Positions 8,159 to 15,674 of a DNA stretch of 64,000 nucleotides are shown piece by piece. Position 1 is the first letter of the stretch; each line of letters starts with the position of its first letter. The notes beneath the pieces were generated by a model. It did no database searches and was not told the origin of the DNA. It saw only the letters and a program-made list of their open reading frames with translations. Made by a program: the position numbers and the translations under genes. Source of the stretch: Pseudomonas monteilii (GTDB lineage Bacteria; Pseudomonadota; Gammaproteobacteria; Pseudomonadales; Pseudomonadaceae); NCBI GenBank assembly GCA_001534745.1, contig CP013997.1, positions 1,364,001 through 1,428,000 on the forward strand. Reading direction: 5' to 3'.

Positions 8159-9019
8159 ATGAATGTTGATCTGCACTGCCACAGCACGGCTTCCGATGGC
8201 GCCCTCACGCCCACGGCGTTGGTCGCGCGGGCGCACGAGCACGGCGTGCGCACGCTGGCGCTGACCGACCACGACACCCTCGACGGCCTGGTGGAGGCCC
8301 GGCAAGCCTGCCAGGCCCGCGGCATGCAGTGGGTCAGTGGCGTGGAACTGTCCTGTACCTGGGGTGGCGCGACCATCCATGTGCTGGGCTACGATTTCGC
8401 CCTGGATGCGCCCCCGCTGCTCGAGGCCGTGCAGGCCTTGCACAAGGGCCGCTGGCTGCGCGCCGAAGAGATCGACCGACGGCTGGCGGCCAAGGGCATG
8501 CCCGGTGCCCTGGACGGTGCACGCGCCCTGCAGCAGGCGCTGGGCGACAGCGACAATGCCCCGGCCCGGCCGCACTTCGCCGAGTTCCTGGTCCAGGCCG
8601 GGCACGTCAAGGACCGTGGCGAGGCGTTTCGCAAGTGGCTGGGGGCCGGCAAGCTGGGCGACGTCAAGCTGCATTGGCCGACCCTGGATGAAACCGTCGC
8701 GACCCTGCGCCGGTCCAACGCATGGGTCAGCCTGGCGCACCCGATGCACTACGACCTGACGCGCAGCAAGCGTCGCCGTCTGATCGCCGACTATCTGCAG
8801 GCCGGCGGTCAGGCGCTGGAAGTGGTCAACGGGATGATGCCGGCCGAGCAGGTCGGCACGCTGTCCATCCTCACCCGCGAGTTCGGTCTGCTGGCAAGCG
8901 CTGGCAGCGACTTCCACGGCCCCGGCGCCTGGGGCGAGATCGGCGCCTATCGGCCAGTGCCCGAGGACCTGCCACCGTTGTGGCGTCGATTCCGACATGA
9001 ACAGCCAACTGCGCTATGA
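8159..9019 (+). CDS. rnm: PHP-domain phosphoesterase (RNase AM / 3',5'-nucleotide bisphosphate phosphatase)
   Basis: 286 residues, PHP fold related to E. coli YciV (RNase AM), which hydrolyses 3',5'-nucleoside bisphosphates and trims 5' ends of RNA. The metal-binding motifs are all visible: [11 protein letters not shown] at the start, LTDHDT near 40, GVELSC near 60, AHPMHYD near 195 and GSDFHGPG near 250. ATG at 8159 gives the family N-terminus. It is divergent from yciB and followed closely by the Sua5/YciO gene, the same association as in many gammaproteobacteria. Confidence 0.86.
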   Translation: MNVDLHCHSTASDGALTPTALVARAHEHGVRTLALTDHDTLDGLVEARQACQARGMQWVSGVELSCTWGGATIHVLGYDFALDAPPLLEAVQALHKGRWLRAEEIDRRLAAKGMPGALDGARALQQALGDSDNAPARPHFAEFLVQAGHVKDRGEAFRKWLGAGKLGDVKLHWPTLDETVATLRRSNAWVSLAHPMHYDLTRSKRRRLIADYLQAGGQALEVVNGMMPAEQVGTLSILTREFGLLASAGSDFHGPGAWGEIGAYRPVPEDLPPLWRRFRHEQPTAL

Positions 9020-9032
9020 ACAGGACAACGAC

Positions 9033-9662
9033 GTGAGCCAATTTTTCCAGATCCATCCGGAAAACCCTCAGCCGCGGTTGATCCGCCAGGCTGTGGAGAT
9101 CATCCGCAAGGGCGGCGTGGTGGTGTACCCGACCGATTCGGCGTACGCCCTGGGCTGCCAGATCGGCGACAAGGCGGCGATCGAGCGGGTCCGACGCCTG
9201 CGCCAGCTCGACAAGAACCACAACTTCACCCTGATGTGCTGCGACATGTCCCAGCTGGGCCTGTACGCCAAGGTCGACACTCGGCTGTTCCGTCTGCTCA
9301 AGGCCCACGTGCCAGGCCCCTACACCTTCATCCTCAACGGCACCCGTGAAGTGCCGCGCCTGCTGCTGCACGAAAAGCGCCGTACCATCGGCCTGCGCGT
9401 CCCGGACCATGCGATCACCCTGGCCCTGCTGGCCGAGCTGGGCGAACCACTGATGAGCGTGAGCCTGATCCTGCCCGGTGATGACGAGCCCATGACCGAT
9501 CCCTACGAGATCCGTCAGCGCCTGGAGCACCACGTCGACCTGATCATCGACGGCGGTTTCGGTGACCTGAAGGCCTCCACCGTGATCAGCCTGGTCGACG
9601 ACGAGCCGGAAGTGCTCCGTGTGGGTTGCGGCGACCCCGAACCCTTCCTCGCGCCCGCATGA
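9033..9662 (+). CDS. YciO/Sua5-family L-threonylcarbamoyladenylate synthase-type protein
   Basis: 209 residues with a Sua5/YciO/YrdC domain: GGVVVYPTDSAYALGC near residue 27-42, a KxR-type nucleotide-binding loop, and PGPYTFIL near 95. YrdC/Sua5 makes threonylcarbamoyl-AMP for the t6A tRNA modification; the YciO branch has weak or different activity, and the sequence resembles YciO more than TsaC. GTG at 9033 is preferred, with AGGA about 8 nt upstream; an in-frame ATG at 8997 would overlap the PHP gene by 23 bp. Its stop overlaps the scpA start by 4 bp. Confidence 0.82.
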   Translation: MSQFFQIHPENPQPRLIRQAVEIIRKGGVVVYPTDSAYALGCQIGDKAAIERVRRLRQLDKNHNFTLMCCDMSQLGLYAKVDTRLFRLLKAHVPGPYTFILNGTREVPRLLLHEKRRTIGLRVPDHAITLALLAELGEPLMSVSLILPGDDEPMTDPYEIRQRLEHHVDLIIDGGFGDLKASTVISLVDDEPEVLRVGCGDPEPFLAPA

Positions 9663-10480
9663 GCGAGGTGCCTGAACACGCGAGCGAGGCAGAACAGGCG
9701 CCCCGCCCGGCGCCCGCGCCGCTGGTCTATGGCCAGGCGCTCACCGAGCTGCCGGTCGACCTGTACATCCCGCCCGATGCGCTGGAAATCTTCCTGGACG
9801 CCTTCGAGGGACCGCTCGACCTGCTGCTGTACCTGATCCGCAAGCAGAACATCGACATCCTCGACATCCCGGTGGCCGAGATCACGCGCCAGTACATGGG
9901 CTATGTCGAGCTGATGAAGAGCGTGCGCCTGGAGCTGGCCGCCGAATACCTGGTGATGGCCGCCATGCTCGCCGAGATCAAGTCGCGCATGCTGCTGCCC
10001 CGGGCGGTCGTGGCCGAGGAAGAGGAGGGCGATCCGCGTGCCGAACTGATCCGCCGCCTGCAGGAATACGAGCGGTTCAAGACGGCGGCCGAGGACCTGG
10101 ACCGCCTGAGCCGGGTCGGGCGCGACATCGTCGTGCCGCGCCTGGAGGCGCCGCAGGCCAAGGTGCGCAAGGTGCTGCCCCAGGTGCTGCTGGAAGAGGT
10201 GCTGCTGTCGATGGCCGAGGTCATGCGCCGCAACGACCTGTTCGAAAGCCACCAGATCAGCCGCGAGACGCTGTCCACGCGCGAGCGCATGACCGAGGTG
10301 CTCGAACGCCTCAAGGGCCAGGGTTTCGTGCCCTTCGCCACGCTGTTCGGCGCGGCCGAGGGCAAGCTGGGGGTGGTGGTGACGTTCATGGCGGTGCTCG
10401 AGCTGGTGAAGGAATCCTTGGTCGAACTCGTGCAGAATGAGCCTTTTGCCCCCATTCACGTGCGCGTGCGCGCCGAGTGA
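9659..10480 (+). CDS. scpA: Segregation and condensation protein A
   Basis: 273-residue kleisin ScpA, which bridges SMC heads and recruits ScpB for chromosome compaction and segregation. The signature FEGPLDLLLYLIRKQNIDILD lies at about 45-65, followed by helical LAAEYLVMAAMLAEIKSRMLLP and a C-terminal winged-helix region. The N-terminal 30 residues are Pro/Ala-rich and variable. The start ATG at 9659 overlaps the previous stop (ATGA), indicating translational coupling; an upstream in-frame ATG at 9626 would create a larger overlap. scpB follows after a short gap. No SMC gene is in the window; pseudomonads may also use MukBEF/MksB. Confidence 0.93.
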   Translation: MSEVPEHASEAEQAPRPAPAPLVYGQALTELPVDLYIPPDALEIFLDAFEGPLDLLLYLIRKQNIDILDIPVAEITRQYMGYVELMKSVRLELAAEYLVMAAMLAEIKSRMLLPRAVVAEEEEGDPRAELIRRLQEYERFKTAAEDLDRLSRVGRDIVVPRLEAPQAKVRKVLPQVLLEEVLLSMAEVMRRNDLFESHQISRETLSTRERMTEVLERLKGQGFVPFATLFGAAEGKLGVVVTFMAVLELVKESLVELVQNEPFAPIHVRVRAE

Positions 10481-10502
10481 CCCACGAGCCAAGTCCTGCC
10501 CC

Positions 10503-11309
10503 ATGAACCTCAATGAACCGCGCGACCTGGCGTCGCTGATCGAAGCCTTCCTGCTCGCCTCGGGCAAGCCGCAGTCGCTCGAGCGCCTGTACGAACTGTT
10601 CGAAGAAGCCGAACGACCGGCCCCGGCCGTGTTCAGGAAAGCCCTGGACGTGCTGGGCAAGTCCTGTGCGGGCCGGGCCTTCGAACTCAAGGAGGTGGCT
10701 TCCGGCTACCGCCTGCAGATCCGTGAGACGTACGGCCCCTGGGTCGGCCGCCTCTGGGAGGAGCGGCCGCAGCGCTATTCGCGTGCCTTGCTCGAGACCC
10801 TGGCGCTGATCGCCTACCGCCAGCCGGTGACGCGCGGCGAGATCGAAGAAGTGCGCGGTGTGGCGGTGAACAGCAACATCACCCGCACCTTGCTCGAGCG
10901 CGAGTGGATCCGCGTGGTCGGGCACCGCGACGTGCCCGGCCGACCGGCCATGTTCGCCACCACCAAGGCGTTTCTCGACCACTTCAACCTCAAGAGCCTC
11001 GACGAGCTGCCCGCGCTGGCCGAGTTGCGCGAGATGGAGCCGGAACCGGCCTTCGACGATGACGACGCCCCGGTGCCGATCCACCTGCAGGCGCTGGCCG
11101 ATGCCAGCCTGGGTGATGACCCAGAGGTCGAGGAGGACGCCCCGGAAGAAACCAGCTTCCGCTCGCTGCTGGTGGAACTCGATGCCATGGAAGACGGGCT
11201 GAAGACCGACTTCGACGACCTGCAGCTGCCGGGCGAAGATGAAACCGAGCAGGCCGAGGCCGTGCCTGGCGAGGCGCCGGACCCCGTGGAGACGCCGCCT
11301 CGCGACTAG
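10503..11309 (+). CDS. scpB: Segregation and condensation protein B
   Basis: 268 residues. ScpB forms dimers of tandem winged-helix domains binding ScpA. Seen: SLIEAFLLASGKPQSLERL at the start, LLETLALIAYRQPVTRGEIEEVRGV at about 97-121 and GRPAMFATTKAFLDHFNL near 145-160, all family hallmarks. The C-terminal 80 or so residues are strongly acidic (DDDDAP, EVEEDAPEE, EDETEQAEAV), a low-complexity tail common in pseudomonad ScpB. It is in an operon with the upstream sua5-like and scpA genes and precedes rluB, a conserved arrangement. Confidence 0.93.
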   Translation: MNLNEPRDLASLIEAFLLASGKPQSLERLYELFEEAERPAPAVFRKALDVLGKSCAGRAFELKEVASGYRLQIRETYGPWVGRLWEERPQRYSRALLETLALIAYRQPVTRGEIEEVRGVAVNSNITRTLLEREWIRVVGHRDVPGRPAMFATTKAFLDHFNLKSLDELPALAELREMEPEPAFDDDDAPVPIHLQALADASLGDDPEVEEDAPEETSFRSLLVELDAMEDGLKTDFDDLQLPGEDETEQAEAVPGEAPDPVETPPRD

Positions 11310-11460
11310 GCTGCCGCCACCGGGCGGAAAGTGCAGGGGCGTGCCTGAAAAGTGACCACCCGACTCGTGCATGCGGGACGCGAAGGGCGTATGATGCGCG
11401 CCCGCTCGACGCGATCGACGTCGACACTGGTTTGACTGCATACACCGGGAGGTGCCCAGA

Positions 11461-12579
11461 ATGAACGATAACGACCTGCAAGAAACCCCACTGACCCCAC
11501 CGGCTGGCGAGAAGCTGCAAAAGGTACTGGCGCGCATCGGCGTCGGTTCGCGCCGTGACGTCGAGGCCTGGATCGGCCAAGGCCGCATCAAGGTCAACGG
11601 CGTGGTGGCCACCCTGGGCCAGCGCGTCGACCTGCACGACGCCATCGCCGTCGACGGCAAGCTGATCAAGCGTGAAGAGTCCGCCGAATCGGTTCGCCGG
11701 GTCATCATGTACAACAAGCCCGATGGCGAGATCTGCACCCGTGACGACCCGGAAGGCCGCCCGACCGTGTTCGATCGCCTGCCGCGCCCCAAAGAGGGCC
11801 GCTGGATCAACATCGGCCGTCTGGACATCAACACCACCGGCTTGCTGCTGTTCACCACCGATGGCGAACTGGCCAACCGCCTGATGCACCCGTCCTACGA
11901 GATGGACCGCGAGTACGCGGTGCGTGTCCGGGGCGAGGTCGATGACGACATGGTCAAGCGCCTCACCGACGGCGTGATGCTCGAAGACGGACCGGCCAAG
12001 TTCACCGACATCCAGAAGGCGCCGGGCGGCGAAGGCTTCAACCACTGGTTCCACTGCGTGGTGATGGAAGGTCGCAACCGGGAAGTCCGCCGTCTGTGGG
12101 AATCCCAGGGCGTGGTGGTGAGCCGCCTCAAGCGCGTGCGCTTCGGCCCGGTATTCCTCAATTCGGACCTGCCGATGGGGCGCTGGCGCGAAATGACCCA
12201 GGGCGAGATCGACATCCTCGCGGCCGAAGTCGGGTTGCAGCCCGTGGCGCTGCCGGCCCTGAACCTCAAAGCCAAGGACAAGCTCGAGCGCCTGCAGCGC
12301 AAGTCCACCCGGCCCATGGGCCGCAACGAGCGCGTGCGTTCCCTGCGCCCGGCCCAGGATGCCAGCCCGGCAGCCGAGCGCCCGGCGCGCCAGCCGCGTG
12401 AGGAAGCGCCCCGCAAGGGCGGTCGTGGCAGCAGCACCGTGGCCGAGCGCCCGAGCGACATGCGCAAGCGTCCGGGGCGTCCGGACGGTGGCCGCACCGA
12501 CGGCGGCAAGCCTTCGGGTGGTGGTCGCAGCGACGGTGGCAAGCCTTCGGGTGGCGGTCGCGGCAAACCGCGCGGCTGA
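11461..12579 (+). CDS. rluB: 23S rRNA pseudouridine(2605) synthase RluB
   Basis: 372 residues: an S4 RNA-binding domain (about 18-65) and an RsuA/RluB/E/F catalytic domain with the GRLDINTTGLLLFT motif, giving catalytic Asp at 122. It converts U2605 (E. coli numbering) of 23S rRNA to pseudouridine. The catalytic part ends near residue 265; the last 100 residues are a basic, disordered Gly/Arg/Lys-rich tail ending in two nearly identical GGKPSGGGR units encoded by a short tandem DNA repeat (about 12503-12567). ATG at 11461 has GGAGG about 9 nt upstream. A TATGAT box near 11390 may be the -10 of its promoter. Confidence 0.93.
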   Translation: MNDNDLQETPLTPPAGEKLQKVLARIGVGSRRDVEAWIGQGRIKVNGVVATLGQRVDLHDAIAVDGKLIKREESAESVRRVIMYNKPDGEICTRDDPEGRPTVFDRLPRPKEGRWINIGRLDINTTGLLLFTTDGELANRLMHPSYEMDREYAVRVRGEVDDDMVKRLTDGVMLEDGPAKFTDIQKAPGGEGFNHWFHCVVMEGRNREVRRLWESQGVVVSRLKRVRFGPVFLNSDLPMGRWREMTQGEIDILAAEVGLQPVALPALNLKAKDKLERLQRKSTRPMGRNERVRSLRPAQDASPAAERPARQPREEAPRKGGRGSSTVAERPSDMRKRPGRPDGGRTDGGKPSGGGRSDGGKPSGGGRGKPRG

Positions 12580-12615
12580 GTCATGCCGGGCAGTCGGGGC
12601 CACATCGTGGCCCCC

Positions 12616-12640
12616 TCGCGGGCAAGCCCGCTCCCACAGG
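12616..12640. repeat. REP element
   Basis: Single REP reading TCGCGGGCAAGCCCGCTCCC then ACAGG, a palindromic repeat directly downstream of rluB where it could stabilise or end the transcript. Confidence 0.7.
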
Positions 12641-12682
12641 GTGGGTGCACGTCCCTGCCTGTGGGCAGGCTGCAGGGGCCTT

Positions 12683-12730
12683 TGTGGGAGCAACCGTCTT
12701 TTCTACTCCGTGCATGTCTGACTGCATGCG
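12683..12730. repeat. REP-associated half element
   Basis: GTGGGAGCAACCGTCTTTTC and the following TACTCCGTGCATG recur with few changes at 19029-19075, showing that a longer module than the bare REP was copied. Confidence 0.5.
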
Positions 12731-12744
12731 GCGTCTGGCAGGCC

Positions 12745-12844
12745 CCTATCGCTGGCAAGCCAGCTCCCACCCAGACCTCTACAGCCGTCAATGCAGGCAT
12801 GGCTGCGCAAGCAGCTTGTGGGAGCGGGCTTGCCCGCGATAGCG
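12745..12844. repeat. REP doublet (BIME-like module), copy 1
   Basis: A 100-bp module with two inverted REPs: CCTATCGCTGGCAAGCCAGC at the left and GTGGGAGCGGGCTTGCCCGC at the right. The intervening sequence (CATGGCTGCGCAAGCAGCTT) matches the reverse complement of the modules at 29951-30050 and 30072-30167. No gene is seen from 12580 to 13199. Confidence 0.75.
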
Positions 12845-12973
12845 TCCTGTCCCTCGCCGCGCCTTGAGCAGTCAGCCCTCATGGCAGAAGCGCCTCTCCT
12901 GCGCCAAACACTTCCCCTGACCACCGCAATCTCGACGAAACGTCTGATTTTCATCGAGAAAATACCTACCGCG

Positions 12974-13003
12974 TTGACGCTCTCGGTAACCTGGGGGTAT
13001 ACA
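12974..13003 (+). promoter_or_regulatory. Sigma-70-type promoter for the permease gene
   Basis: TTGACG at 12974 and TATACA at 12998 with an 18-bp spacer. This predicts a leader of about 190 nt before the permease ATG at 13200. Confidence 0.55.
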
Positions 13004-13199
13004 ATGCGCCGCGTTTTACCTGTGACCTCCCTCGCATATCGCGCTTTCCCGTCACCCTCGTCTTCATGTCGCCCGGTCCTGGCCTGGGCCAGTCGGCAGG
13101 CTCGGGAACCCAAGGTGCCTCACCTTGCCCATTCCGCCACGCCCTGCGCGCGGTGGGTCCGATTTCGTCACAGCTAGCAACAGGCAGGTGACCTCGTTC

Positions 13200-14579
13200 A
13201 TGAGTGGACCACACACATCCTCCGGCGAATTCAAGCGCGGCTTGAAGAATCGCCACATCCAGCTCATCGCCCTGGGCGGCGCCATCGGCACGGGCCTGTT
13301 CCTCGGCTCGGCCGGCGTGATGAAATCCGCCGGGCCGTCGATGATCCTCGGCTATGCCCTGTGCGGCTTCATCGCCTTCATGATCATGCGCCAGCTGGGT
13401 GAAATGATCGTCGAGGAGCCGGTGGCCGGTTCCTTCAGTCATTTCGCCCATCAGTACTGGGGCGGTTTCGCCGGTTTCCTGTCGGGCTGGAACTGCTGGG
13501 TGCTGTACATCCTGGTGGGCATGTCCGAGCTGTCCGCGGTCGGCAAGTACGTGCACTACTGGTGGCCGGAGATCCCGACCTGGGTGACGGCCGCGGCGTT
13601 CTTCGTGCTGATCAACGCGATCAACCTGACCAACGTCAAGGTCTTCGGCGAGACCGAATTCTGGTTCGCCATCATCAAGGTCATGGCCATCGTCGGCATG
13701 ATCGCCCTGGGCAGCTACCTGCTGGTCAGCGGCAACGGCGGGCCCGACGCCTCGGTCAGCAACCTGTGGAGCCATGGCGGGTTCTTCCCCAATGGCATCA
13801 GCGGGCTGGTGATGGCCCTGGCGATCATCATGTTCTCGTTCGGCGGGCTGGAGATGCTCGGGTTCACGGCGGCCGAAGCCGATCAGCCGAAGACGGTGAT
13901 CCCCAAGGCGATCAACCAGGTCATCTACCGGATCCTGATCTTCTACATCGGCGCCCTGGTGATCCTGCTGTCGCTGACGCCCTGGGACGGTCTGGTCAAG
14001 AGCATCGACGCCGCAGGCGGCAGCTATGGCAGCAGCCCGTTCGTGCAGGTGTTCTCGCTGCTGGGCAGCGACGCGGCGGCGCACCTGCTCAACTTCGTCG
14101 TGCTCACCGCCGCGCTGTCGGTGTACAACAGCGGCACCTACTGCAACGCCCGCATGCTGTACGGCATGGCCGAGCAGGGTGACGCGCCGGCCGGGCTGGC
14201 CCGGGTTGACCGGCGCGGTGTGCCGGTACGGGCAATCCTGGTGTCGGCTGCCGTCACGGTGGTGGCGGTGCTGCTCAACTACCTGATGCCGCAGAATGCC
14301 CTGGAGCTGCTGATGTCGCTGGTGGTCGCGGCGCTGGTGATCAACTGGGCGATGATCAGCTACTCGCACCTCAAGTTCCGTCAGCACCTGAACCGCACCG
14401 GCCAGACGCCGCTGTTCAAGGCACTGTGGTACCCCTACGGCAACTACCTGTGCCTGGCCTTCGTGGTACTCATCCTGGGCATCATGCTGCAGATCCCGGG
14501 CATCAACGTGTCGGTGTACGCGATCCCGGTGTGGCTGGGGGTGATGTTCGTGTTGTACTGGCTCAAGACGCGCCGCTGA
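13200..14579 (+). CDS. aroP: Amino acid permease of the AAT (AroP/PheP) family
   Basis: 459-residue, 12-helix proton-coupled amino acid transporter. The first-helix signature GGAIGTGLFLGSA (about 28-40) and an EMIVEEP segment near 78 are typical of AAT-family permeases such as AroP, PheP, LysP and ProY. Location beside phhAB, in a neighbourhood that in P. putida carries aromatic amino acid functions, makes an aromatic substrate likely (inference). ATG at 13200 gives the family N-terminus (SGEFKRGLKNRHIQLIALGG); the longer frame from 13125 only adds leader sequence. A good sigma-70 promoter lies 200 bp upstream, leaving a leader of about 190 nt. Converges on a LysR gene. Confidence 0.85.
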   Translation: MSGPHTSSGEFKRGLKNRHIQLIALGGAIGTGLFLGSAGVMKSAGPSMILGYALCGFIAFMIMRQLGEMIVEEPVAGSFSHFAHQYWGGFAGFLSGWNCWVLYILVGMSELSAVGKYVHYWWPEIPTWVTAAAFFVLINAINLTNVKVFGETEFWFAIIKVMAIVGMIALGSYLLVSGNGGPDASVSNLWSHGGFFPNGISGLVMALAIIMFSFGGLEMLGFTAAEADQPKTVIPKAINQVIYRILIFYIGALVILLSLTPWDGLVKSIDAAGGSYGSSPFVQVFSLLGSDAAAHLLNFVVLTAALSVYNSGTYCNARMLYGMAEQGDAPAGLARVDRRGVPVRAILVSAAVTVVAVLLNYLMPQNALELLMSLVVAALVINWAMISYSHLKFRQHLNRTGQTPLFKALWYPYGNYLCLAFVVLILGIMLQIPGINVSVYAIPVWLGVMFVLYWLKTRR

Positions 14580-14585
14580 GGGAAA

Positions 14586-14599
14586 GGGCCCGCGGGCCC
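14586..14599. terminator. GC hairpin between convergent permease and LysR genes
   Basis: Self-complementary GGGCCCGCGGGCCC lies in the 25-bp gap between the two stops. There is no T-run, so the terminator role is tentative. Confidence 0.35.
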
Positions 14600-14604
14600 A
14601 GGCT

Positions 14605-15489
14605 TCAGATCTGCCCCAGCAGCCACCCGCGAAACGCCCGCAACGAGGGTAACCCTTCGTTGCGCGGCGGGTAGATCAGGTAATAGCTGCGCTGACTGGC
14701 AAACGCCGCTCCCGCGCTGATCAGCTCCCCGCTGGCCAGTTCGTCCTCCACCAGCACCCTCGGCACCAATCCCACCCCGATCCCGGCGCGCACGGCCTGG
14801 ATCAAGTGCGACGTTAGTTCGAAACTCGGCCCCAGGCGCATGCTGCGGTGGGGCAGGGCATGGTGCGAGAACCATTCGCCCCAGGCATGGGGGTTGTTGG
14901 CCACGTTGAGCAGCAGGTGCTCGCTGATGCGCGTCGGCGTCCAGGTGTCCTCGGTCGCTCGGGCCGAAGGCGGCAGGATCACCACCAGTTCCTCGGCCTG
15001 CAAACGGTGGCAGACCAGCCCGGGCAGGTCATGGTGGGCGACGCCGATCGCCGCGTCGATCTCGCTGGTCTCGAAATCGATCGTCTCGATGCGTGAATGG
15101 ATGTGCACCAGCATGCCCGGGTGCGCCGCGTAGAACGCGTGCAGCCGTGGCAGCAGCCATTTCGAGCCGAAGGTGGGCAGGGTGGCCAGCCGCAACGTGC
15201 CGACGCCCGACTGATAGGCCAGGGCCTGCAGGGTCGCGCTGCGGATGCGCCCGAGCGCCTCGTTCAATTCACGCTGGTACAGGCGCCCGACATCCGTCAT
15301 TTGCACATGGCGGCCTTCGCGACGAAACAGGGTCAGGCCCAGTTGATGCTCCAGGGCTTGCACCTGGCGGCTGACCGCGCTCTGGGTCAGCGACAGCTCC
15401 ACTGCTGCACGGGTAAAGCTTTCATGCCGGGCCGCCGCCTCGAAGGCCAGCAGCAGTGACATGGACGGTGTCAGGTGGCGGTAATTCAT
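14605..15489 (-). CDS. LysR-family transcriptional regulator (GcvA-like)
   Basis: 294 residues: an N-terminal winged HTH (SLLLAFEAAARHESFTRAA then SLTQSAVSRQVQALEHQLG, about 10-55) and a periplasmic-binding-like effector domain beginning near residue 92. The FTRAAVELSLTQSAVSRQ form is characteristic of the GcvA/AmpR cluster. It is divergent from the FAD/Fe-S dehydrogenase gene with a 185-bp gap, so control of that gene and of itself is a reasonable inference. The effector is unknown. Confidence 0.85.
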   Translation of the reverse strand: MNYRHLTPSMSLLLAFEAAARHESFTRAAVELSLTQSAVSRQVQALEHQLGLTLFRREGRHVQMTDVGRLYQRELNEALGRIRSATLQALAYQSGVGTLRLATLPTFGSKWLLPRLHAFYAAHPGMLVHIHSRIETIDFETSEIDAAIGVAHHDLPGLVCHRLQAEELVVILPPSARATEDTWTPTRISEHLLLNVANNPHAWGEWFSHHALPHRSMRLGPSFELTSHLIQAVRAGIGVGLVPRVLVEDELASGELISAGAAFASQRSYYLIYPPRNEGLPSLRAFRGWLLGQI

Positions 15490-15674
15490 TCATGGAAGTC
15501 ATCGATAGCGGCAGGATTATCCGTTTGCCCCGGTCGCGAAACTACAGGAACATGGGTCCATTCGTCACCTGGGCTGGATCGATCCATGCCGACGTGACAC
15601 CAACGAGAGCAGGCGCCCGCCAGTTGCCGCCTGCCATGTGACCGTGAATTCGCCGATAAAGAGGCCATCCATCG

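Noticed and set aside
12791..13177. 128-codon frame before the permease gene
   Set aside because: It begins in a REP element, crosses the sigma-70 promoter and has no recognisable domain.
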